Below, piece by piece: positions 34,923-44,647 of a stretch of 64,000 nt of DNA (its first letter is position 1; the number at the start of each line of letters is the position of its first letter). Origin of the DNA: a bacterium (Candidatus Blackallbacteria) CG13_big_fil_rev_8_21_14_2_50_49_14 (GTDB taxonomy: Bacteria > Cyanobacteriota > Sericytochromatia > UBA7694); the NCBI GenBank assembly GCA_002783405.1, contig PFGG01000080.1:124001-188000 (forward strand), written 5' to 3'. The position numbers and the translations under genes are program-made. The notes below the pieces were generated by a model. It worked only from the letters and a program-made list of their open reading frames with translations. It made no database searches and was not told where the DNA came from.

Positions 34923-36131
34923 ATGAATATTGTGCTTTTATCCCCCCATTTTCCAGAACAACATTTTCGCTATGCAGCCCATCTTAAACAAATGGGAGCC
35001 CAGGTGATTGGTTTGGCAGATGAACCGCCTCATTTTCTCAAACCCCATGTCAAAGAGGCTTTGAGTGACTATTTCTGGGTTTCAGATATGAACAATTACG
35101 AAGAGTTGATTCGGATCTGTGGTCAGATCACCTATCAGTATGGAAAAATCGACAGGATTGAGTCCCTGAATGAGCATTGGCTCGAAACAGAAGCCGCCCT
35201 GCGTACGGATTTTAACGTAGCCGGCATTAAAAACGACACGATTGAGCGCATCAAGAAAAAATCCGAAATGAAAAAAGTCTTTCAGGCCCATGGCTTGCCC
35301 TGTGCCCGTGGCAAGGTGGTGCTGAGCCTTGAAGATGCCTTGGCTTTTGCTACAGAAGTGGGGTATCCCCTGGTCATGAAACCCGATACGGGAGTGGGTG
35401 CCAACCATACTTATAAGGTGCATGATGCTGCTGAATTGATGGCTGTTTTTGAAAACAAGCCCCAGGAGCCGTATATCTTGGAAGAGTTTATCAGTGGGCA
35501 GATCTGCAGCTTTGATGGCTTGACCGATCGCAGCGGCAAACCTGTTTTTTATACCTCGACGGTTTACAGTTCCGGCATTATGGAAGTGGTCAACAGCAAT
35601 GACCATGTCTATTACTATACCCTGCGTGAAGTTCCCCCCGAGCTGAAAGACTTGGGAATGCAGATGCTTACGCTTTTTGATGTCAAGGAGCGCTTCTTTC
35701 ATTTTGAGTTCTTTCGCCGTCCTGAAACAGGCGATTATGTGGTGCTTGAGATCAATATGCGTCCCCCCGGTGGGCCTACGGTCGATATGTTCAACTATTC
35801 CAATGATTTTGACCTCTATCGGGAATGGGCCCATGTGGTTTTGTTTAACCATTTCAATGCCCAGGTTCCACGACTTTATCACTGTGGTTATGGGGGGCGA
35901 AAATTTCACAAAGCCTATCTGCATTCGCATGAAGAGGTATTGCAGGTCTGTGGGCCCTGGATGGTTCAACACGGTCAACTCAGTCCGATCTTCCGTCAGG
36001 CCATGGGCGATTATTTTTATATCCTGCGCTCAGGTGATGAACTTGAGCTGCTTGAAAAACTGGCCTTTATTCAAGCCACACGAGAGATCCCCGCACGTGC
36101 AGTGGTGGCCTTTGGGCAGGCAGGTGTCTGA
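34923..36131 (+). CDS. ATP-grasp ligase, carboxylate-amine type
   Basis: 402 residues. An N-terminal Rossmann-like domain (NIVLLSPHFPEQHFRYAAHLKQMG) precedes an ATP-grasp domain: YPLVMKPDTGVGANHTYKV with the ATP-binding lysine, PYILEEFISGQICSFDG, and the metal-binding end VVLEINMRPPGGPTVDMFNYS. The layout resembles the carboxylate-amine ligases that build small peptides or amino-acid adducts, for example the BacD or carnosine-synthase-like group. The stop overlaps the next gene, a SAM methyltransferase, by one base (TGATG), which suggests a two-step modification. Substrate unknown. Confidence 0.85.
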   Translation: MNIVLLSPHFPEQHFRYAAHLKQMGAQVIGLADEPPHFLKPHVKEALSDYFWVSDMNNYEELIRICGQITYQYGKIDRIESLNEHWLETEAALRTDFNVAGIKNDTIERIKKKSEMKKVFQAHGLPCARGKVVLSLEDALAFATEVGYPLVMKPDTGVGANHTYKVHDAAELMAVFENKPQEPYILEEFISGQICSFDGLTDRSGKPVFYTSTVYSSGIMEVVNSNDHVYYYTLREVPPELKDLGMQMLTLFDVKERFFHFEFFRRPETGDYVVLEINMRPPGGPTVDMFNYSNDFDLYREWAHVVLFNHFNAQVPRLYHCGYGGRKFHKAYLHSHEEVLQVCGPWMVQHGQLSPIFRQAMGDYFYILRSGDELELLEKLAFIQATREIPARAVVAFGQAGV

Positions 36132-36901
36132 TGAGTTGGAATCCGCAACAGTATGAGAAATTCAAAGCCGAGCGCTTTGCACCCTTTGAAGACCTTTTGG
36201 GTTTGATTTCGATTGAGCCTGACCTTTCGCTTGTGGATTTGGGTTGTGGCACGGGAGAGTTGACCGCCCGCCTGCGCGATGCGCTGCCCGGAAGCGAAGC
36301 CTTGGGGGTAGATTCCTCTGCTGAAATGCTGGTCAAGGCCCGTGAATGGGCCGATGACTCTCTGCATTTTCGCCAAACGCCGCTTGAAAATCTGAAGGGG
36401 TCCTGGGATTTGGTTTTTTCACATGCCGCCCTGCAGTGGGTGGATCATCATCCTGTCCTTTTTGCTTCACTGTGGGAACGTGTGCGCCCGGGGGGGCAAT
36501 TGGCGATTCAAATGCCTTCCAACCACAGCCATCCCACGCATCAGCTTTTAACTGAACTGGCTGCAGAAGAACCTTTTTATTCCGCTTTAAAGGGCTGGAG
36601 CCGTCAGTCTCCTGTCTTGGGAATAGAGGCCTATGCCCAGGGACTGTATGAATTGGGAGCCAGTCAACAGGTGGTGCTTGAAAAGGTTTACCCCCATCTG
36701 CTCGACAGTTCAGCAGATTTGGTGGAATGGGTCAAAGGCACTGCGCTTTTGCCCTATCTTGAGCGTTTGGGCCCTGAGCTGGAAGCTGTCTTTTTAGAGC
36801 GCTATTCTCAGCGACTGGCGGCCCTTTTTCCACGCAGCCCGGTCTTTTATGGCTTTCGCCGGATTCTGATCTGGGCTCGCAAACCGCTTTCCTCTGAGTG
36901 A
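36131..36901 (+). CDS. SAM-dependent methyltransferase, trans-aconitate methyltransferase-like
   Basis: 256 residues. Class I methyltransferase with motif I LVDLGCGTGELTARL, acidic loop LGVDSSAEML and motif IV FSHAALQWVDHH, the last being characteristic of the Tam group. SWNPQQYEKF at the N-terminus is also the Tam opening. Tam methylates trans-aconitate, but here the gene is coupled to an ATP-grasp ligase by a one-base overlap, so the carboxylate substrate may be the ligase's product instead. That assignment is inference. Confidence 0.85.
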   Translation: MSWNPQQYEKFKAERFAPFEDLLGLISIEPDLSLVDLGCGTGELTARLRDALPGSEALGVDSSAEMLVKAREWADDSLHFRQTPLENLKGSWDLVFSHAALQWVDHHPVLFASLWERVRPGGQLAIQMPSNHSHPTHQLLTELAAEEPFYSALKGWSRQSPVLGIEAYAQGLYELGASQQVVLEKVYPHLLDSSADLVEWVKGTALLPYLERLGPELEAVFLERYSQRLAALFPRSPVFYGFRRILIWARKPLSSE

Positions 36902-36962
36902 TACTTGCCCCGCTCTTTGGGCGCCTGTGGCAGAATAGAGTATTCCTGTTCTGGAGGCGCCT

Positions 36963-38849
36963 GTGTTTTATTTGCGTGTAGACAGCCTGTCCAAGGCTTA
37001 TCATGACAAGGTTTTATTTGAAGATGTGGCCTTTTCGCTCAGCAAGGGGCAACGTGTAGCACTGGTGGCGCGCAATGGCACGGGCAAAACCACCCTGATT
37101 CGTATTCTGGCAGGCGAAGAGCCTGCAGACAAGGGCCGGATTGAATGGGCGCGCGATATACGGGTCGGCTTTTTACCCCAGGAACCCCGTCTGAACCCGG
37201 AACACACGATTCTGGAAGCGCTTTATGCCTCTGAGCGCCCCGAGCTTCAGGCCATTCAGGCCTATGAAAAAGCTTTGCAAACCCATGATTCGGCGCTGAT
37301 TCAAAAGGCCTATGCCGAGGTGGATCGTCTGCATGCCTGGGATTTTCAGCTCAAAGCCCAGCAGATTCTTTCGCGGCTGAAAATTGACCAGCTTTCGCAA
37401 CCTGTGGCTGTGCTGTCTGGTGGGCAAAAGCGCAGAATCGCCTTGGCTCAGACCTTGATCGATGCGCCAGATTTTCTGATTCTGGATGAGCCGACCAACC
37501 ATCTGGATTTGGAAATGATGGAATGGCTTGAACAATACCTGACAGCGCAAAGCATGACCCTTTTGATGGTGACCCATGATCGCTATTTTTTAGAGGCGGT
37601 CTGCGATGAAATTCTGGAATTGGATCGGGGCCAGCTCTATCGGGTGAGTGGGGGCTTCAGTGACTACTTGGCCCAGAAATACGCCCGTCTGGCCCGCGAA
37701 GAACGCGAAACAGAAGTGGCACGTAATCGCTATCGCCGTGAACTGGTCTGGTTCCGTAAACAGCCTCGGGCACGGGGTACCAAATCGCGGGCCCGTTCAG
37801 AGGCTTTTTTGGCCTTGGAAGAGGAATTGAACGCCGGCGCACCTGAAAAAGCCTTGGAATTGGATATTTTGATGCCCCGTCTGGGCACGAAAATTCTGGA
37901 GCTTCACCATTTGGCCAAGGCCTTTGGTCCCCAGGTGCTTTTGAACGATTTTAGCCATACCTTTTCACGGGGGGATCGGATCGGCGTAGTCGGCCCCAAT
38001 GGCAGCGGCAAGAGTACTTTTTTGAACCTGATTACGGGTGAAGAAGACCTTGACCAGGGTGAAAGGGTGCTGGGAGAAACGGTTTCACTGGGCTATTACC
38101 GCCAGCAGAATATGGCCTTTCGTGAAGATCAGCGTGTGATTGACGCAGTCAAAGAAATCGCTGAAGTTTTGCCTGTGCGGGGGGGCGGACAGATCACCGC
38201 CGCACAGATGCTGGAGCGTTTTCTTTTTCCCGCTCCCGTGCATTGGCGGCAGATCTCGACCCTGAGTGGGGGTGAAAAGCGCCGTTTGTATCTCTTGACC
38301 GTCTTGCTCAGCAATCCCAATTTTCTGATTCTCGATGAGCCCACCAATGATTTGGATATTGCCACGATTGAAGTGCTTGAAGACTTTTTACAGGATTTTC
38401 AGGGCAATCTGCTCGTGGTTTCACATGACCGCTGGTTTATGGACCGTCTGGTGGATCACCTGTTTGTCTTTGAAGGCCGGGGGCTGGTTCGCTATTTTCC
38501 GGGCAATTATACCGATTACTGGCTGGCCCAGCAGGAACAGGAAAAAGCCCAACGCCTGCAGGCCCGTGAAGAAAAACCTGCTGAACGCAAACCCCCACGT
38601 GAGAACAAGCCCCGTCTGAGTTATAAACAGCAGAAGGAATTTGAGGGGCTTGAGCAGGAATTGGAAAAGCTTCAGCAGCGCAAGGCTGAGCTGGAGCAGG
38701 AGCTCGCCAATCCTGGAGATTTGGGGGCAGGCAGTTTGCAAAGGCTTTCAGCGGCTTTTGGTGAGATCGAAGCTGAAATTGAGAGCAAAGAAATGCGTTG
38801 GCTGGAACTGGCAGAGCTGGCTGAGGGGAACCAGGATTCCACTCTCTAA
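36963..38849 (+). CDS. uup: ABC-F family ATPase (Uup-like)
   Basis: 628 residues from a GTG preceded by GGAGG at 5 bases. Two ABC domains in one chain without membrane helices: Walker A ARNGTGKTTLIRIL and GPNGSGKSTFLNLI, signatures LSGGQKRRIALAQ and LSGGEKRRLYLL, Walker B LILDEPTNHLDL and LILDEPTNDLDI. The linker region after the first ABC is typical of ABC-F. A C-terminal coiled coil (KQQKEFEGLEQELEKLQQRK) matches Uup rather than EttA. These proteins act on ribosomes or on DNA structures. Confidence 0.92.
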   Translation: MFYLRVDSLSKAYHDKVLFEDVAFSLSKGQRVALVARNGTGKTTLIRILAGEEPADKGRIEWARDIRVGFLPQEPRLNPEHTILEALYASERPELQAIQAYEKALQTHDSALIQKAYAEVDRLHAWDFQLKAQQILSRLKIDQLSQPVAVLSGGQKRRIALAQTLIDAPDFLILDEPTNHLDLEMMEWLEQYLTAQSMTLLMVTHDRYFLEAVCDEILELDRGQLYRVSGGFSDYLAQKYARLAREERETEVARNRYRRELVWFRKQPRARGTKSRARSEAFLALEEELNAGAPEKALELDILMPRLGTKILELHHLAKAFGPQVLLNDFSHTFSRGDRIGVVGPNGSGKSTFLNLITGEEDLDQGERVLGETVSLGYYRQQNMAFREDQRVIDAVKEIAEVLPVRGGGQITAAQMLERFLFPAPVHWRQISTLSGGEKRRLYLLTVLLSNPNFLILDEPTNDLDIATIEVLEDFLQDFQGNLLVVSHDRWFMDRLVDHLFVFEGRGLVRYFPGNYTDYWLAQQEQEKAQRLQAREEKPAERKPPRENKPRLSYKQQKEFEGLEQELEKLQQRKAELEQELANPGDLGAGSLQRLSAAFGEIEAEIESKEMRWLELAELAEGNQDSTL

Positions 38850-38870
38850 GCGCTTTAGAGACTGTTTTTT
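38843..38870 (+). terminator. Terminator after the ABC-F gene
   Basis: Stem TCTCTAA / TTAGAGA with loop GCGCT, overlapping the stop codon, then CTG and six T. It separates the ABC-F gene from the convergent EAL gene. Confidence 0.65.
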
Positions 38871-38871
38871 C

Positions 38872-40656
38872 TCAATCGTCGCTGGGCATGCTCAGGCTTT
38901 CGCTGACCACGGCTTCAGCGGGCTCTTCTTTGCTTTTCAGACTGTTGTCAAAATCGCGGTCGAGCAGTTTGGTAAATTCTTCGGGGGGCAAGGGCTTGGC
39001 AAAATAATAGCCCTGAATCTGGTCACAGTGGTGTGAACGCAGAAAATCGAGCTGTTTGCGGGTTTCAACCCCTTCAGCCACCACGGTCATGCCCAGGCTG
39101 TGCGCCATATTGATAATCGCAGAGACAATCGCCGCGTCATCGGAATCATTGTCGATATCGCGCACGAAAGATTGATCGATTTTGAGGGTATCCAGGCGGA
39201 AGCGTTTGAGATAGGCCAACGAGGAATAGCCTGTGCCGAAATCATCGACAGCAATCGAGACTCCGCGTTTTTTCAGATCGCCCAGTTTGACCACCGTATT
39301 GCTGATATTCTTCATCAAAACGCTTTCAGTCAGTTCCAATTGCAGGCATTCAGGCGGCAATTGAGTTTGATCGAGCACGTGGTTGACCAGTTTGACAATA
39401 TCCATGCGTTTGAACTGTTGGCCTGAAACATTGACGGTTACACACAGTTCGGGATAGCCCTGATCCATCCAGAGCTTATTCTGGCGGCAGGCTTCTTGCA
39501 GAACCCATTCCCCAATTGTCAGAATCAGATCGGTTTCTTCGGCCAGGGGGATAAACTGGGTGGGTGAAACCCAGCCAAAATCCTTGTGGTGCCAGCGAAT
39601 CAAGGCTTCCATGCCCACGACTCTGTTTTGTTCAAGATCGACCTTGGGTTGGTAGTAGAGTTTGAATTCCTCTTGCTTGAGGGCGCGGTAGAGGCCGCTT
39701 TCAAGATTGAGGCGATCATAGGCCTTGCTGCGGATAAAGCTGCTGTAAAACTCCAGGGTATTGCGTCCCTGCTCTTTGGCCTGATACATGGCGGTTTCGG
39801 CACAGCGCAGCAGCTTTTTGATTTCGGTTGTGTCGGTGGGATAGAGGCTGATGCCGATACTGGCGGTAATGTGGAGTTCGTGATTCTGAAAGGGAATCGT
39901 CTGCTTGATTTCATGAATAATATCATTGGCGACTTTGGCGGCATCCTGCTCTTGAATCAGGTCGGGCAAGAGCACTGCGAATTTGTCTTCGCCGAGGTGA
40001 AAGACCCGCTCATTGCTGCCCACGCAGTTGATCAGACGTTGGCTGATGGCCTTGAGCAGGAGATCGCCATTGTCGTGGCCCAGGGCATCGTTGATGGTGC
40101 GAAAACGATCCAGGTCAATCACGAGTACCCCCACCAGAAATTCGGAGGGGGTGGTTTGTACGTCTTCGATCAGCACCTGGTGGAGCAGAATATGGTTGGG
40201 CAGCCCTGTAATGCTGTCGTAATAGTGGGCTGGAATGTTGACATTGGTAATCACAGGTGAAGTCGCGACGGCCAGATGACGGTAGGATGTATTGATCGGC
40301 AAATGCTGGTTGACCTTGAGCATCAGTTCTTCGGGACGGAAGGGGTTGATCAGATAGCGCTCTGGATCAAAGGTCTTTTCGAGCATTTTGAAGGTATACA
40401 TGGATTCTGAAATAATGCAGATCAAGGGGATCGTGGCGGTATCGAGATCGGATTGCAGAATTTCTTCCAGCTCTTGGGGCTTTATTTTCTGGGTTTCGTG
40501 GCTGTAGATGATCAGATCGGGCGTATATTCCTGAGCAAGTGCCAGTCCTGTGGTTTCATTGTCAGCGGTCAGGGTCTCAAAACCACTGACATGTAAAATA
40601 TCAATGATTTTTTGACACAATTGTGCTGAGGGTTCAATGATCAGGACTTTTTTCAT
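38872..40656 (-). CDS. EAL-domain protein with degenerate receiver and GGDEF domains
   Basis: 594 residues from the ATG at 40656; a GTG 11 codons earlier is less likely. Residues 1-120 are receiver-like (KKVLIIEPSAQL) but the phospho-Asp is replaced (LIIYSHET) and the conserved Lys is Asn (INPFRPEEL). The GGDEF domain has HLGEDKFAVLL where GGDEF should be, so no cyclase activity is expected. The EAL domain keeps MEALIRWHH, the DDFGTGYSSLAYLKR loop and KIDQSF, so it should hydrolyse cyclic di-GMP. Such a protein lowers c-di-GMP and favours motility; the receiver is likely a protein-binding module. Confidence 0.92.
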   Translation of the reverse strand: MKKVLIIEPSAQLCQKIIDILHVSGFETLTADNETTGLALAQEYTPDLIIYSHETQKIKPQELEEILQSDLDTATIPLICIISESMYTFKMLEKTFDPERYLINPFRPEELMLKVNQHLPINTSYRHLAVATSPVITNVNIPAHYYDSITGLPNHILLHQVLIEDVQTTPSEFLVGVLVIDLDRFRTINDALGHDNGDLLLKAISQRLINCVGSNERVFHLGEDKFAVLLPDLIQEQDAAKVANDIIHEIKQTIPFQNHELHITASIGISLYPTDTTEIKKLLRCAETAMYQAKEQGRNTLEFYSSFIRSKAYDRLNLESGLYRALKQEEFKLYYQPKVDLEQNRVVGMEALIRWHHKDFGWVSPTQFIPLAEETDLILTIGEWVLQEACRQNKLWMDQGYPELCVTVNVSGQQFKRMDIVKLVNHVLDQTQLPPECLQLELTESVLMKNISNTVVKLGDLKKRGVSIAVDDFGTGYSSLAYLKRFRLDTLKIDQSFVRDIDNDSDDAAIVSAIINMAHSLGMTVVAEGVETRKQLDFLRSHHCDQIQGYYFAKPLPPEEFTKLLDRDFDNSLKSKEEPAEAVVSESLSMPSDD

Positions 40657-40956
40657 GGAACAGGTGCCTGAAATCTGGCTTTTGCCCACGGTTCATTCAT
40701 CTTTGCGAAACCTCTATCTGTTCCGGTCTGAATCTCTTGACGGGAAGCGGAGAATCCCAAGTTTACGGTTCTCAGGCCCACAGACTGTTATTCTGTGCAA
40801 GAGTCATCATTTTGAGTGGAGAATACAAGCCCATTTTACCACAGGGTCTTTAAAAATGTGGATTAGAACTGCACTGTCTGCGCCTTTTCACTGGCCTGAA
40901 GCAAGCAATAAGCGAGGTGATCTGAACAAGATCACCTCGCTTAAGATTGAAAATTT
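40657..40956. other. Non-coding gap between EAL gene and lipoprotein gene
   Basis: 300 bases. Its left part is the leader of the EAL gene; its right part holds the terminator of the lipoprotein gene (40910-40942). A plus-strand open frame here has no ribosome-binding site and spans both, so I take it as non-coding. Confidence 0.5.
40910..40942 (-). terminator. Stem-loop terminator of the lipoprotein gene
   Basis: A perfect 14-bp stem AAGCGAGGTGATCT / AGATCACCTCGCTT with a five-base loop, 15 bases past the lipoprotein stop. The minus strand continues ATTGCTTGCTTC, only moderately T-rich, so termination may be partial. Confidence 0.6.
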
Positions 40957-43914
40957 TTAGGGGCTCAAACGGAAGAAGTCAGCGACATTCAGCTGATTGA
41001 CGAAGATATTGCCCTCTACGTAAACCAGACCCACGGTCGGCTGTTTGCCTTCCAGTACAGGTACCAGGTTTTTGCGTTTGGCTTTTTCATCGATCCGTTC
41101 AATACCTGTGCCCAGGGTGACATAGATATTGCCCAGGCCATCGACGGTTAAACGGCCATTGCCATTGCCCATGGGAGCGACATAATTGCTTTCAAACAAA
41201 TCTACGTCGCCACGGGCATTGAGGGTTAAGCGGAACATGCTGACGCTGTCGCCCACCGTGATATACATAAATCTTCCACCAGCATCCAGTTCAATGTCTT
41301 TAATCGGTTTGGGCAGGCCTTCGAGCAGAACTTCGGGCCGTCCAAAAATCTCACCGGTATAATCCATGCGAATGATTTGACCTTTGCTGGGCAAGGCCAC
41401 ATAGATTTTGTTATTGCTGGAACTGAAGGCGATAGCTCCTGGTTCTGCACCCAAATCAGCGGATTCAGACAAGCGGCTGAAAAGCTGACGCTCGGCACCG
41501 CTGCCTTGCAGTTGGTATTTGCTGATGCGGTAGGTGGAACGAACGCCGGGCAACTGACGTGCCTTGCCCAGCAGTGCGGCATCAAAATTGCTGACCAGCA
41601 TATTGCCACTGCTGTCCATGGTCAGATCTCGGAAGATCGAATCGTGGGTGATTTTGCTTGCCAAATCACGGTTCAGCACATTGCCGTTGATATCCATGAG
41701 CCAGATGCTGGAATCGCTCGCGGATTGACTGGTCATGAGGATATGTTGGAAGTTTGGCCCCTTGTCATAATAGAAGAATTCAGATTGCCCATTGCCTTTC
41801 AGCTGGGTTTGAATCATTTGGGTAATCGAGGGCAAAAGGGTAAAGCTGCGGGTATCATTGCTGTCAATATTGTTGACATTGACTTTGACCCTGACTTCAG
41901 TTGGCAGGTCGCTGATTTTCTGAGCCAGGCCTTCCACGACAGGGGCGACCAGGGTCCGGCGATCTGAAGAGACTGAACGCGCCGCATTGGTACTGCCCTG
42001 ACCAAAGGGGCTGATAAAGGTGACCGTATTATTGGCAAGATTTGAATCAAAGCCTGCACCTTCAATGGTCACGACACGGCTTGCGAAGGGCGAATCGCGG
42101 CCAATGGTTGATTCCTGGCGCACCATGGTGACCACCGGGCCGGGGCCGCCCACGACAATCGACGCTGTTGAGCGGTTGCCTGCTTCGTCGATAGCCGTTA
42201 AGCTCAGGAGATCCCCTGAGTCAGCTGCCAGATTGGCAGAAAATGCGCCTGTTTCATCGGTTTGAATCGTGGTGGCATTGCCCAATTTTCCGCCCTGAAT
42301 GACCAGGGTAGAACGGCCACTGTCAGCGATGGCACCAGAAGAACCGGTAATGATGGTTTCAAAGGACTGACCACTGGGGTTGCGGGCAATGATTTTATTG
42401 GTATCAATCACAGGGTTAAGCGTGTCTGCGCGCAGGCTCACGACAGTGGGCAAGCTGGTCAGACCATTGACAGTGGCTTTGACGAGTAATTGATGAGAAG
42501 AATTGCGTTTGAGAGGAACAGTAATGGAGAAGGCCGTTTCCCCTGCAGCCAGGGCTTTCTGCACCACTGAAGTTCCACCTTCCACACTGATCACTGCGCC
42601 TGCGGGAGCTGTACCTGTCAGAACAATGCTGTCCTGAGCGGTTGAGGGCGGCAAGCTGCTGCTGACGGTGGGGCTGGGAGTTCCTGCGACGGTTTTGAGT
42701 ACGTTCTTAACGGTGCTATTGTTTTGCGCGACAGGCTCAATCACAGACATAACAGCAAAGATATTACTGGCTCCGCCGAGATTGGTGCTGTCAGTGCTGC
42801 GTTGCACGGCATCCAGTACGGCATTGATCTCTGGAGGACTGAATTCTGTGATCGGAATTTTGGGTTGGTTCAAAAGAGTGCCATTGTTCAGAATTAAACG
42901 GGTGGTCAGTTCTGTCAGGGGAGAAATATTCAGACTGGAACTGCCACTGAGCATGGCGCGCATTTGACTGGAGCCACTGCCTACTGTTACCACAAACTCA
43001 CTGGAAATCAGGGCTTCGGAAGGCAAAGACAGGCTGTATTTGCCGTCAGAGCGGGTGAGTGTTGTGGCCAGGGCCTGACCCAGGGTATTGCCGTTATTGT
43101 CGATTTTATAAAGATTGACGCGCACATTGGAGCCTACAGACTGTAAGCCACTCAGGGCTTCTGCAGAAGGTACCAGCCAGCTATCCAGGCGCATAGCGGG
43201 GGGAACACTGGCGACCCGACCACTGGGAGCCAAGACGCTGCCAGAAATGACGCGGGTCATGAGTTGATCCAGACGGGTGCTCAAGGTGGCGTTGGATTTG
43301 AGACTGACAAGCGTATTGCTGATAGCAGAAGCCAGCGGAACCGTGGCGTAGTTGATTTCCTGGGTGCCTTGATTGGCAAGTGTTTGCGATTCTGCAATGA
43401 CATTCAATGGAAAAGAGAACAGGGGTTCGTTGCGATCCACCAGGTACTGAACCGAGGCCGTGGTAACGGGAGAAAGGTCAAGATTGGCGCTGGTCGCAAA
43501 ATTGCGCAGGAATTTACCTGAGGCGTAGTTACCGGCTTCTACCACCAGATTGGAAGCTGGCAAGCTGACCTGATCGGTGGGGAGGTCAAGCTGATAATGG
43601 CCATTGGCATCTGTTTTGACGGTGGCATAGGGTTCTGCTGATACGGGTTTCCCATCGTCATCAATCCGAATCAGACGGACTTCAATGCCAGCAGGTGCTT
43701 TGACCAGACCGGTGGCTGCCTGGGCTGGGGGATCGATAAAGCTTTTGACTGGGCCCATTAGATTGAGGGGGGCTTGGGCAATCAGAGAAGTGTCTCCCTG
43801 AGGCAGATAGACATCCCCTTCAATTCGGAAGATGTCCAATGTTACCTGCTGGGGTGCCGGGCAGCCGACGACCAGGAGTGAAGCAGCGCAGGCCAAAGCA
43901 AGTTGTCGTTTCAT
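40957..43914 (-). CDS. Large surface lipoprotein with CarboxypepD-like, TIG and beta-propeller domains
   Basis: 985 residues. The signal peptide ends in the lipobox LVVGC (Cys18), so the protein is lipid-anchored. Two carboxypeptidase-regulatory-like beta domains recognisable by GHYQLDLP and GKYSLSLP are followed by Ig-like repeats (residues about 420-590), an IPT/TIG domain (VVTIEGAGFDSNLANN) and a C-terminal NHL-like propeller of at least four blades (SIWLMDINGNVL, KIYVALPSKGQIIRMD, MYITVGDSVSMFRL, NIYVTLGTGIERID). Domains of this type bind proteins or glycans. It shares an operon with the small coiled-coil protein just upstream, whose last codons hold its ribosome-binding site (AGGAG). Confidence 0.88.
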   Translation of the reverse strand: MKRQLALACAASLLVVGCPAPQQVTLDIFRIEGDVYLPQGDTSLIAQAPLNLMGPVKSFIDPPAQAATGLVKAPAGIEVRLIRIDDDGKPVSAEPYATVKTDANGHYQLDLPTDQVSLPASNLVVEAGNYASGKFLRNFATSANLDLSPVTTASVQYLVDRNEPLFSFPLNVIAESQTLANQGTQEINYATVPLASAISNTLVSLKSNATLSTRLDQLMTRVISGSVLAPSGRVASVPPAMRLDSWLVPSAEALSGLQSVGSNVRVNLYKIDNNGNTLGQALATTLTRSDGKYSLSLPSEALISSEFVVTVGSGSSQMRAMLSGSSSLNISPLTELTTRLILNNGTLLNQPKIPITEFSPPEINAVLDAVQRSTDSTNLGGASNIFAVMSVIEPVAQNNSTVKNVLKTVAGTPSPTVSSSLPPSTAQDSIVLTGTAPAGAVISVEGGTSVVQKALAAGETAFSITVPLKRNSSHQLLVKATVNGLTSLPTVVSLRADTLNPVIDTNKIIARNPSGQSFETIITGSSGAIADSGRSTLVIQGGKLGNATTIQTDETGAFSANLAADSGDLLSLTAIDEAGNRSTASIVVGGPGPVVTMVRQESTIGRDSPFASRVVTIEGAGFDSNLANNTVTFISPFGQGSTNAARSVSSDRRTLVAPVVEGLAQKISDLPTEVRVKVNVNNIDSNDTRSFTLLPSITQMIQTQLKGNGQSEFFYYDKGPNFQHILMTSQSASDSSIWLMDINGNVLNRDLASKITHDSIFRDLTMDSSGNMLVSNFDAALLGKARQLPGVRSTYRISKYQLQGSGAERQLFSRLSESADLGAEPGAIAFSSSNNKIYVALPSKGQIIRMDYTGEIFGRPEVLLEGLPKPIKDIELDAGGRFMYITVGDSVSMFRLTLNARGDVDLFESNYVAPMGNGNGRLTVDGLGNIYVTLGTGIERIDEKAKRKNLVPVLEGKQPTVGLVYVEGNIFVNQLNVADFFRLSP

Positions 43915-43923
43915 GATAGCGAA

Positions 43924-44217
43924 TTAGCTCCTCAGTAGTTTCAGTTTTTCGCTCAGGTGCCGAAGCTGATAATGCAACTCTTTAAGTTGTTCCGACAGGC
44001 CATCAGGGCCTTTCGGCGGCAGCAGGCAGATTTGCTCAGCAAGAAAACCTTGTTTGAGCAATAAAAATTTCATTGTTTCAGAATTCACCCAGATGTGCTT
44101 CCTGTTTTTAAGCTCTTCATTGTCTTTGCGGCTCAAGGCAAGCTCATCACAAAGACGGGCGTTCTGCAGAAAGGTTCCTGAATTCAACTGATTTTGTTTT
44201 TCAAGTACAAGTAACAT
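43924..44217 (-). CDS. Small coiled-coil protein upstream of the lipoprotein gene
   Basis: 97 residues, mostly charged helix (LSRKDNEELKNRK and LSEQLKELHYQLRHLSEKLK read as heptads). No signal peptide. The region before its ATG has only a weak ribosome-binding site. Its end lies 9 bases before the lipoprotein start and contains that gene's AGGAG. I recognise no family. The open frame and the operon spacing support it, but it could also be a leader segment. Confidence 0.5.
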   Translation of the reverse strand: MLLVLEKQNQLNSGTFLQNARLCDELALSRKDNEELKNRKHIWVNSETMKFLLLKQGFLAEQICLLPPKGPDGLSEQLKELHYQLRHLSEKLKLLRS

Positions 44218-44647
44218 GCTTATTCAGATCTTCCCAATCTCTCTGCAGGTGAATTCTTTGTGAGGCCTTTCCGACGCTCATACTTAAAATCACATGATTC
44301 AAACATTATAACAAGGTCCTGCGAAGTAAAAAACCGCCGCTGTCCTTTTTCTGAAAAAGCCTCTTTCAGATTGTCTCATGGATATGACTCTCAAGCTCTT
44401 AAAAACAGGCCAATACTATGTATTTGAATATTAATGATAATAATACCATCTGAATTTAAATCTGACTGTAGCTTTTTTACAATTGAAGGGCTTTGAGCTG
44501 ACTTTAAGAAAATATCAGCGCTTGGTTGGGGGCTCATTTGATTATGGGTAGATTCCTGTGCCTCAGAACCTTGTGCAATTTTGCAAAAAAACAAGTCCGT
44601 GATTCTTTCACGGACTTGTTTTTAAATCAACTCAACAAACAGGGCTT
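44218..44647. other. A/T-rich non-coding region with promoter and terminator
   Basis: 430 bases between the coiled-coil gene and the 191-residue gene. It holds a bidirectional terminator (44591-44619), an A/T-rich stretch (about 44400-44475) and a minus-strand extended -10 (TGTTATAAT at 44305-44313) that would serve the coiled-coil/lipoprotein unit. No convincing gene. Confidence 0.5.
44585..44625 (-). terminator. Bidirectional intrinsic terminator
   Basis: Stem ACAAGTCCGTGA / TCACGGACTTGT (12 bp, five-base loop) flanked by A-run on one side and T-run on the other, so it would stop transcription in both directions. It ends the 481- and 191-residue gene pair, 29 bases past the stop. Confidence 0.85.

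Noticed and set aside
40637-40960. A 107-residue plus-strand frame between the EAL and lipoprotein genes
   Set aside because: It runs through the EAL gene's first codons and through the terminator hairpin, so it is not a gene.
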